A stretch of DNA of 14,232 bases, taken from positions 1 to 14,232 of the forward strand of contig CAXHKQ010000108.1 of the NCBI GenBank assembly GCA_964017145.1, read 5' to 3'. How positions within the stretch are numbered: position 1 is the first letter of the stretch; each line of letters opens with the position of its first letter. Both the position numbers and the translations under genes were made by a program. The DNA comes from Agrocybe praecox. Its lineage: Eukaryota; Basidiomycota; Agaricomycetes; Agaricales; Agrocybaceae. Shown here piece by piece: positions 8,319-14,232 of this stretch. The notes below the pieces were generated by a model. That model ran no database searches, had not been told where the DNA came from, and saw only the letters and a list, made by a program, of their open reading frames with translations.

Positions 8319-8363
8319 ACTCTATCGAAAATGTTTACTTTGCCTATGTGTTCGTACTTCTTG
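8319..8363 (+). repeat. Right arm of ORF-bracketing inverted repeat
   Basis: The blocks 8319-8332 (ACTCTATCGAAAAT) and 8346-8359 (ATGTGTTCGTACTT) are exact reverse complements of 3057-3070 and 3029-3042. The arm starts three bases after the stop codon, in the 3' UTR of the retrotransposon. Confidence 0.85.
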
Positions 8364-8469
8364 TGGTAGTATGCTGATGGCGATATTGGGCGCCTTATAT
8401 AACCCTAAACCAGTCGAGGAGGAAATGCCGAGACACCTTGTCTGCGTGTGTATGAATGTTGCGCAGATG

Positions 8470-8500
8470 TTGAAATGCCGAGATTTCAAGGCCGGGAGAA
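8470..8500 (+). other. Hairpin followed by polypurine tract at the 3' LTR
   Basis: TTGAAAT (8470-8476) and ATTTCAA (8483-8489) form a 7-bp stem with a GCCGAG loop. The purine run GGGAGAA (8494-8500) follows and directly abuts the TG of the 3' LTR, which is the position of the plus-strand primer. The tract is short, so its exact left end is uncertain. Confidence 0.65.
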
Positions 8501-8957
8501 TGTTTGGTTTTGAACGAGGTACCAACAATTTGAATTGTGAGATATGAATTGCAGATTGAAAGTGCACGCACTAAATGCGTTAGCGGATACGCATGAACGT
8601 TATCAGTGCGAAGCGCAATCGTTATCAGTGCGAAGCGAACACACAGATGGTGTGATAGGCGCGTCAATGATATTCAGCACACTGTGCCAACGCACTTATA
8701 TACTGTCAACACACATACATACACCAATTGAATTTACACTCGATCGGCTTCGTGCCGAAAATCCTTAGCAAATAAAATGACTTGTATCTGAGCGATCAGA
8801 CAGCGAACACATCTCCACTCTTCGATCATCTCCATTATTTCGTGTGCACGAGGTCAGCATTTTCCAGCCAAGTTAAGTATACTGCGTGCCGATAATTAAC
8901 CAGACAGCCGACTCCTAAATTAATTGAATTGATAAGCGATTCCCCCAATATTCTACA
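8501..8957 (+). repeat. 3' LTR
   Basis: This 457-bp copy shows no difference from 2215-2671 that I can see. Its AATAAA at 8771-8776 is the expected polyadenylation signal of the retrotransposon RNA. Confidence 0.95.
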
Positions 8958-8962
8958 TAATC
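8958..8962. repeat. Target-site duplication, right copy (TAATC)
   Basis: This is identical to the five bases before the 5' LTR and marks the right boundary of the insertion. Confidence 0.9.
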
Positions 8963-9003
8963 AAAATCAACCATCATGACGAATATTTGTATTTTCAAGT
9001 ACA

Positions 9004-9081
9004 GTGAAGTGCGGACAGGTTGGTATGATTTAAAATACCCTTTTCCAAACATACCAACCTGCAAACATGTCCTCACTTTAC
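9004..9081 (+). repeat. 78-nt imperfect hairpin
   Basis: CAGGTTGGTATG (9016-9027) is the exact reverse complement of 9050-9061, with a 22-base loop. After an 8-base bulge on the right, the stem continues between 9004-9015 and 9070-9081 with one G:U and one mismatch out of 12. The size resembles a microRNA precursor or a tiny inverted-repeat element; the large bulge argues against a standard microRNA. Confidence 0.7.
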
Positions 9082-9287
9082 CATACGTTATTTCACATGT
9101 TAGGCAAATTGTTTGCATGTGTATGTTTGTCGTGTGACAAAGGTTCTTTGTGTGAAGAACGCGCCGCCAGCTCGCGTAAAATTGTGTTGTGGCGTGAATC
9201 AATTGTGGTCAAGTGGCCACACACACTCACACGTGAATGGATCGGGCGAACTCTTATCGAGAAAAACTGCTTACGCATGTGGTCGAG

Positions 9288-9420
9288 TATATAGTATATT
9301 ACACGGTTGGGAATGCTCGGGATACGCACTTCTTTGAACCGCGATGTCGCGAAGTGATGACGATGACCGATGACGATGACACACTCGCGAGCATTCATGT
9401 AATCTTCGCGATGCTATATT
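9288..9420 (+). repeat. Nested inverted repeats around a GATGAC-rich core
   Basis: GAATGCTCG (9311-9319) pairs with CGAGCATTC (9388-9396), and ATTACA (9298-9303) pairs with TGTAAT (9398-9403). An outer TATAG/CTATA pair is also possible. The core holds a near-duplicate GATGACGATGAC. The origin is unknown. Confidence 0.55.
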
Positions 9421-11470
9421 ACATTACGCATTACGCATCGTCTGAGCGTATGCGTTTTTGGAGCGCTAGCTCACGCGCACGCGCTTCGTACATTCCTACG
9501 AGTGTTGAGACGATATGATGGTGTAAGCAATACCGTTCACAGTTCAGAAGGTTAACTATTACACTTCTCACATCTATTATATTTATTATTTTCATCCCTT
9601 TCTCCGAAAATCTTGGACAGTTTTGGTTTATAAATTATAATATTGGCTATTTTGGAATACATGTTTCATTCAAACCAACCATAAGAGTACTTTAGTGTAA
9701 ATGTTGCATAGTAAGCGCGAAAAGTCTGTAATTATAAAAAGACTTTGATGAATGACACATGATGCATGCAATAAAATATCTAAATTTTTCAAGGACCCTT
9801 CCTGCAAAATTATCCCCTCTTCACTCTATCATGTAAGGGGAGACACACGTAGTTCAATGTGAAAGTAGGTCTCTGTGCGTTTCTTTTTAATACATATTAT
9901 AAATATTTCATGGTGGTTTCTGCTAATTGTTTTATCAGCCGATTTAAATTACATCAAGGCCAGTATCTCGAAAAATTTGGCATGCGCATAAAAACATCCG
10001 CCCAATTCTATAAATATCTTCAACTACAAAAATACATGATCACGTTGAATAATTGTTTGTTGCACTATCAATCATTGCATCCGCTCATTTTGTATTTCCC
10101 AACTTTAGTTCAAAAGATTATTAATTAAAGTCTAACAAGTTGAATTTTATGTTTCAATCGTGTAGTACCCTTCCGTTTGTGTATTATCATTGTTTGTTTT
10201 GTGTGTGTGTGTATATTATGACGCTCTCCCAGAAATGCCACACGAGCCGCGATAAATTCAAATCGCATGCACGCTCGCTATCGCAAATCGCGCTGAACTT
10301 TGAGGCCAGCAGCATTGGGCTACAACAATTCGCAACGAGAGAAATTGACGACGTTGGCGACACCGATTGATAAACTTGAAACTTGAACGTGCGACATGAA
10401 GCAAATCGCCGCCACACGCACAATCTCTCATGAGCCTCATCAGTCATCAGTCTCGCTTGTTACATTTTTGTTTGCTTGTAATCCGATGTTTTTATGCGGT
10501 TTGGATCGGTTTGACTTTGTTTGCTTGTGCCCGGTTTGTGGCTGCTGTTGCGTTCACCTCAAGCAATCACACACACGCGAAAACAGTTCGGAAAAAATGC
10601 GCATGCAACCAAACAGCAAGCGCTGCCGGCGCACGCGAGTTTTGTGTCGACGCGAACGTTTACCTGTGTATATATCATATGTGCAGCATGCCGCCGACAT
10701 TCCGACATCAAGCGAGAGTATGCGTGCGCGTGCGTGTGTATATGTAAGTTCGTATAATGTCGGATTACCGCGTGCGTTCTTTGTACATAATATAAATATT
10801 ATGTGTACATTAGTGTGCACATAATGCGGCGCTGAGTCCCGAAAAAAAGTGTGTGTATGTGTGTACCGCGCGATATAAACGATGGCACACACACAAATCA
10901 AATTCAAACACACAACACTTGCACACGTACGGCCACAGTGCCACAGCGCGTATTTTGCCGATGAGCTTGTCTCATGTAGCCGGGAGTTTAAGGTTTTATG
11001 AGGATGACAATTAATGTCGATGCCGAAAAATGCCTACAACAATATGCCGAATAACGGTACACAAGAAATTAACATAAATCAATCACACAGACGAAGTTTT
11101 GTTCGTATTTATCGATCGCTCTTCTGAAGCGACGTATGCGATTATTTGGCAATCTTTCCGCATTCTTTCCACATACATCACTACCCATGACATGTGTTGG
11201 CCTCCCTTGAATATACACTTCTTGTATTTGTTGAGTAGCAGGGCTTCATAATCGGTTTCGGTTCTAAAGATGCCATGTGATTAGATAGCACATCGATCCA
11301 ACGATCGTAGCCTTTCTTGACTCTTCGGTAAATTGAAGGAATCAACACCCAGGGTATTGTGGGGCAAGCTTTGACCTGAACGTTTGAGGAGCTCCCTCGT
11401 CTGTTATTTTGAATCAATTTCGAAATGATAAATGGCTATATTTTTGCTGAAAAGTGTTGCTCCGTATCGG

Positions 11471-11601
11471 GTAAGGTGGGTAAGTTTTGCCTCCAGTCGA
11501 TTGAGTCCAAAACTATAAAATTCTTAATCGAAAAATAACAAATAAGTTCTTTAAATGGCCGAGGCAAAACTTTCCCACCCGCAAAACTTGCCCCACTTTA
11601 C
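11471..11601 (+). repeat. MITE-like inverted-repeat unit
   Basis: The left end starts GTAAGGTGGGTAAGTTTTGC. It is nearly the reverse complement of the right end at 11581-11601 and also of 11561-11579 (18 of 19 bases against 11475-11493). The unit is therefore about 131 bp with terminal inverted repeats of about 20 bp and a duplicated right arm. No clear target duplication flanks it and it encodes no protein, so it would be a non-autonomous or relic element. Confidence 0.6.
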
Positions 11602-12207
11602 ATTACTAAAATGTTATTGATTTTCATATTTTTATCAGGAGGTATACGAATCGACTGGTTCGATTCATTCGAATTTTATTGTTCCATAATTGATATTATC
11701 TCCAATGTTCTGGCCCCACTCATGTGCACACCCGATCGTGTGCAACCACGTTGCGCTCGTTTGGCCGGTGTGTGGTGTGGTCGCTTTGTCGTGAAAGGCA
11801 AACACACTGAAAACGGCACGTCGTCGTCGCATTCAGGAAATGCCATCGCCACCGTCGTCGTTCGGCTGGCGGTTGTCGAATAAATTATATCAAACCCATT
11901 CCTACTCAACGGCGGCGTTGCGCAGACGAAATAATAATTCCGTTGATTGAAAAATTCGGGTGAAACTAATGTGTCGTGTCACACTTTGGAAACATATATA
12001 CACGCGCAGACACTTCTATTGTGCTAAATGGCTCTTTGCCGCCGTAGCGTTGAAAATTGAGCTATGATTTATCTGGCTAGTATAGCATACGAAACATAAT
12101 GTGGTATGCGCGCGATGTTTGGTTTACAAACAACAATAGCCTTCACATCGGCTTCAGCACGGCTGGTGCGTCGTGTTTTGTGTACACAACATATGAGAAG
12201 GGTTCCT

Positions 12208-12283
12208 CGCGCTGCATCTAATACAACGAATGCAGCGCGGCATTGCAGCGGTAATTTGTCTCGAGTCGCTTACGAGACACCGC
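12208..12283 (+). repeat. Two adjacent stem-loops
   Basis: CGCGCTGCAT (12208-12217) pairs perfectly with 12230-12239 around a 12-base loop. Nine bases later GCGGT and GTCTCG pair with CGAGAC and ACCGC (12248-12283), an 11-bp stem with a 5-base bulge. I tested the segment against a tRNA cloverleaf by eye and it does not fit. Confidence 0.65.
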
Positions 12284-12729
12284 CATACAAACCAGCAGCA
12301 GCGCTCATGCACCGATTATGATTGCACAGAATGTCGGTTGGCCTCATGTTGCGTGCGTGCGTGCACTTGACCTTTCCCATCGTCGACCAGCAGAACTAAT
12401 AATGATCTCAAGTGGCGTGCACGAGTTTTGAATTGGTAGAATACAACGTATAGTTATGCTGTATAATATGTTTTTTTAATTATGGATAATTGTGAAAAAT
12501 ACAGTTTGTGTATCGATATGTTTTCGTATCATATCTTATCTGTGTTATTAAATGCGTCAATATGAAAGTAGGCAATCCTTCAGTCGATATAACCATTTTT
12601 CATGGGTGTAATGTGATCGGAATGAATTAATGGCTCGTTATCAAAATAATGTCATATAATAAATAAATAAATGTTAGACTTTCGTTACTTGTTAACATTA
12701 ATCAATTAACCAATTATTCCACCCAACAG

Positions 12730-14123
12730 AAAACCGGCACCAAAAGAACGCTCTGCTCTTCCGCGCCAGCCGCCACGGCATCGAGCGTCTCGAACTGTAC
12801 GCCCCCGGCGACGGCGACACGCGCTCACCCAAAATCCTTACCCTCGAAAACTGCGTCAAAATCACCCACGAACCCGGCCCGCCCGCGCCCTCATCCACAT
12901 CGTCACCAAGACCGATGCGCTCACCCTGCAAACGCTCTCCGCCGACGACCTCAAGCTCTGGCTGGGCGCCCTCCAATCCGTCGCCTTCCAGAACAAGGCG
13001 CCCTCCGTTCGAGCCGCCGCCCAACTTTCAGCCGCATCTTCAGCCCTCCATATCGAAGAGGACAACGACCTCTACTGCTCTTCGTACGCCGACGTCGGCG
13101 TCTCTTCGTCCGTCTCGTCCCCTCCGAAGCCTCCCAGAAGTGCTCCCTCATCGCCCATCGGCCCTACGTCCTCCACCTTACCGCATCCGAACTGCAGCTC
13201 AAGTCCAGCAGCAGCAGTCCATCAGAAGTCTCTCTGGACACCTCCGCCTTCGATTCGCCGCTGGACGCCATCGCGGCGGCCGATCAACTGGCAGCCAAGT
13301 GGCCCTATCGATACATCCGCAAGTACGGCTACCGCGATGGCCGGTTCACCTTCGAGGCGGGTCGCAAGTGCGAGACGGCGAAGGTGAGTTCAGTCTGGAG
13401 CACGTGCATCCGCTGGAGGTGTTCCGGTGCATGGCTCGCGGATGCGCACTATGAAGAAGCTGATGAGCGGCGAGCCGGTGGTCAGAGCCGACGAGCCGCA
13501 ATTGCGGGGATTCGGGATGAGCTGTTGGATTGTGTAGTGAGGAGCAGATGAACGCTGTGGAGACGATGGCGGCGGGATCGAGGAGCCCGTTGCCGCCGTC
13601 GCTGACGCAATCCACGCATGGCGGTGGGGTGATTGCGAGGCATTTGAAGGCGGCTGGGCAGTCGACGACGACGACGACGACAGCGAATTCTTCGGTCGAT
13701 TCGGCGGCATCGGGACAGATGCAACGGAACGTGCTGTGGTCGGGCGATTCGAGTGTCACTAATAGTTCGATGGCCACAACGATTGTGATCCAATCGGCGA
13801 CGGGTGCCCAAGTTCCGCCACCGCCGCCACAGAAAATCGTGCCGAACAAACCGCCGCGGAAGCTCAACACAACGACCCCGAGTAGCAACAGCAGCAGCAG
13901 CAGCAAGAACCATCACCATTATCATCAGAACTACGAACCGGTGACGCCGCCTGCGGCGGAGAGTCAGAAGACGCTGGCCGCGGAGCTGAAGAGCGGCTGC
14001 GGCGGCGGCGGCCGTGACGACGAACGACCGCCCCGAGTTGCCGGCAACGAGAGCAAGTCGTCGACGAATGCGGCGCTGGCATCGCCGGATCGCGATTACG
14101 AGTGCATACCGAGAACCATTCAG
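12730..14123 (+). CDS. Dok: Dok adaptor protein, exon 2 (PH domain, PTB domain, tail) with several apparent 1-bp gaps
   Basis: Read in shifting frames, the exon gives about 467 codons of a Dok-family docking protein. Residue numbers count from exon 1. PH domain to about residue 111, including ALLFRASRHGIERLELY and later TDALTLQTLSADDLKLWLGAL. PTB (IRS-type) domain at about 137-271, from DNDLYCSSYADV through WPYRYIRKYGYRDGRFTFEA and GRKC to FRCMA and MKKLMSGEP. It carries an insertion rich in Ser before the WPY segment. The tail (13536-14123) is low complexity, with poly-Thr, PPPPPQ and PNKPPRK possible SH3 ligands and candidate phosphotyrosines in NYEPV and DYECIP. Dok proteins bind phosphotyrosine receptors through the PTB domain and recruit SH2 proteins through their tail. 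The frame changes by one missing base near 12736, 12870-12887, 13103, 13378, 13440, about 13505 and 13534. With seven bases added, the exon would be a multiple of three, fitting phase 0 at both ends. The exon ends at CAG|GTAGTT. Confidence 0.85.
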
Positions 14124-14232
14124 GTAGTTGATATAGGACGATGGGACCATGTTGGTAATTCATATATTATGGAAACAACAAATGTTGAGTCGTTCGCGCA
14201 TCAACAATACCTATATTTTTATTAAACCATTT
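14124..14232 (+). other. Start of Dok intron 2
   Basis: GTAGTT follows the exon end and composition turns AT-rich at once. The frame stays open by chance to a stop at 14223-14225, but the GC-rich codon usage of the exon is lost, so I place the exon end at 14123. Confidence 0.65.

Larger units (their letters stand above)
2215..8957 (+). mobile_element. Complete BEL/Pao LTR retrotransposon
   Basis: This is a 6743-bp element with two 457-bp LTRs (TG...CA ends), TAATC target duplications, a tRNA-Tyr-type primer-binding site, a 390-bp leader, one fused Gag-Pol frame, a 185-bp 3' UTR and a short polypurine tract. The domain order Gag, protease, reverse transcriptase, RNase H, integrase and the DUF1759/DUF1758/DUF5641 set identify the BEL/Pao superfamily rather than Gypsy or Copia. 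No envelope gene is present. It lies in intron 1 of Dok in the sense direction. LTRs that look identical and an undamaged target duplication mean a very recent insertion, although a frameshift near the integrase C-terminus suggests that this copy, as written, does not encode the full polyprotein. Confidence 0.95.
1926..12729 (+). other. Dok intron 1, enlarged by a retrotransposon
   Basis: The donor is AAG|GTAATG at 1925/1926. The acceptor is a pyrimidine-rich tract followed by CAACAG, ending at 12729. The intron is about 10.8 kb; removing the retrotransposon and one target duplication leaves about 4.1 kb. The host parts are 1926-2214 and 8958-12729. A second AG at 12745-12746 would keep the reading frame without any indel, but it would delete the conserved Lys-Thr-Trp region of the PH domain and has a purine-rich upstream tract, so I prefer 12729. 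Confidence 0.75.
8963..12729. other. Right part of Dok intron 1, no recognisable gene
   Basis: This is AT-rich noncoding DNA with locally GC- and CA/GT-rich patches (about 9130-9520 and 10200-10960). No open frame in it resembles a protein family I know. It contains a long hairpin at 9004-9081, an inverted structure at about 9288-9420, a MITE-like inverted-repeat unit at 11471-11601 and two neighbouring stem-loops at 12208-12283. The stretch 9530-10130 shows nothing beyond AT-rich sequence. The patch 10200-10960 resembles the CA-rich 5' flank of the gene in composition and could hold a regulatory element or alternative promoter, but there is no direct evidence for that. Confidence 0.55.

Noticed and set aside
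8364..8500. Envelope gene downstream of Pol
   Set aside because: Only 185 bases separate the natural stop from the 3' LTR; no open frame of useful size is present.
11181..11417. Minus-strand 78-codon frame as a transposase remnant
   Set aside because: Parts look protein-like (for example GYDRWIDVLSNH), but I could not match it to mariner, Tc1, hAT or piggyBac signatures by eye.
12201..12283. tRNA gene
   Set aside because: The two stems do not form a cloverleaf and there is no A-box or B-box arrangement.
13383..13389. AAG|GTGAGT as the donor ending Dok exon 2
   Set aside because: The PTB domain continues without a gap past it (Gly-Glu-Phe-Ser-Leu-Glu-His), so the donor-like word is coding sequence seen near a frame shift.
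12915..13454. Long plus-strand open frame of 179 codons within Dok exon 2
   Set aside because: It reads as Arg/Pro/Ser-rich low-complexity sequence and is the shadow frame of the PH/PTB coding sequence, kept open by GC-rich codons and the apparent gaps.
13346..14150. Long minus-strand frames opposite Dok exon 2
   Set aside because: Poly-Leu, poly-Val and poly-Arg translations are the antisense of Ser/Thr/Pro-rich coding repeats.

Overview
The window looks like nuclear DNA from an insect, most likely a fly or mosquito (Diptera). It has CA/GT-rich noncoding DNA, a BEL/Pao retrotransposon of arthropod type, and the start of a gene encoding a Dok-family (downstream of kinase / docking protein) adaptor with a PH and an IRS-type PTB domain. 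I cannot name the species from the sequence alone.

Layout. Positions 1-1847 are 5' flank plus probable 5' UTR, rich in CA, GT and CAG microsatellites. Dok coding exon 1 (1848-1925) encodes the first 26 residues. Intron 1 runs from 1926 to 12729. Dok exon 2 (12730-14123) encodes the rest of the PH domain, the PTB domain and a Ser/Thr/Pro-rich tail, and ends at a phase-0 donor. The last 109 bases start intron 2.

Intron 1 is enlarged by a complete LTR retrotransposon (2215-8957, 6743 bp) in the same orientation as Dok. It has two 457-bp LTRs in which I see no difference, a 5-bp target duplication (TAATC), a primer-binding site that fits tRNA-Tyr, and one long Gag-Pol reading frame: DUF1759 Gag, zinc knuckles, aspartic protease, reverse transcriptase, RNase H and integrase. 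A small deletion in a T run breaks the frame before the C-terminal DUF5641-like segment. The remaining host intron (about 4 kb) holds several hairpins, one MITE-like inverted-repeat unit and no gene I recognise.

Two observations stand out. First, the retrotransposon ORF is bracketed by a long inverted repeat. Two perfect 14-bp blocks just upstream of the start codon are complementary, in matching order and spacing, to two blocks just after the stop codon. They could bring the two ends of the coding region together in the RNA. Second, Dok exon 2 reads as well-conserved protein only if about seven single bases are taken as missing, all in the same direction and all within 0.8 kb. This points either to deletion-biased sequence error or to a very recently broken gene.
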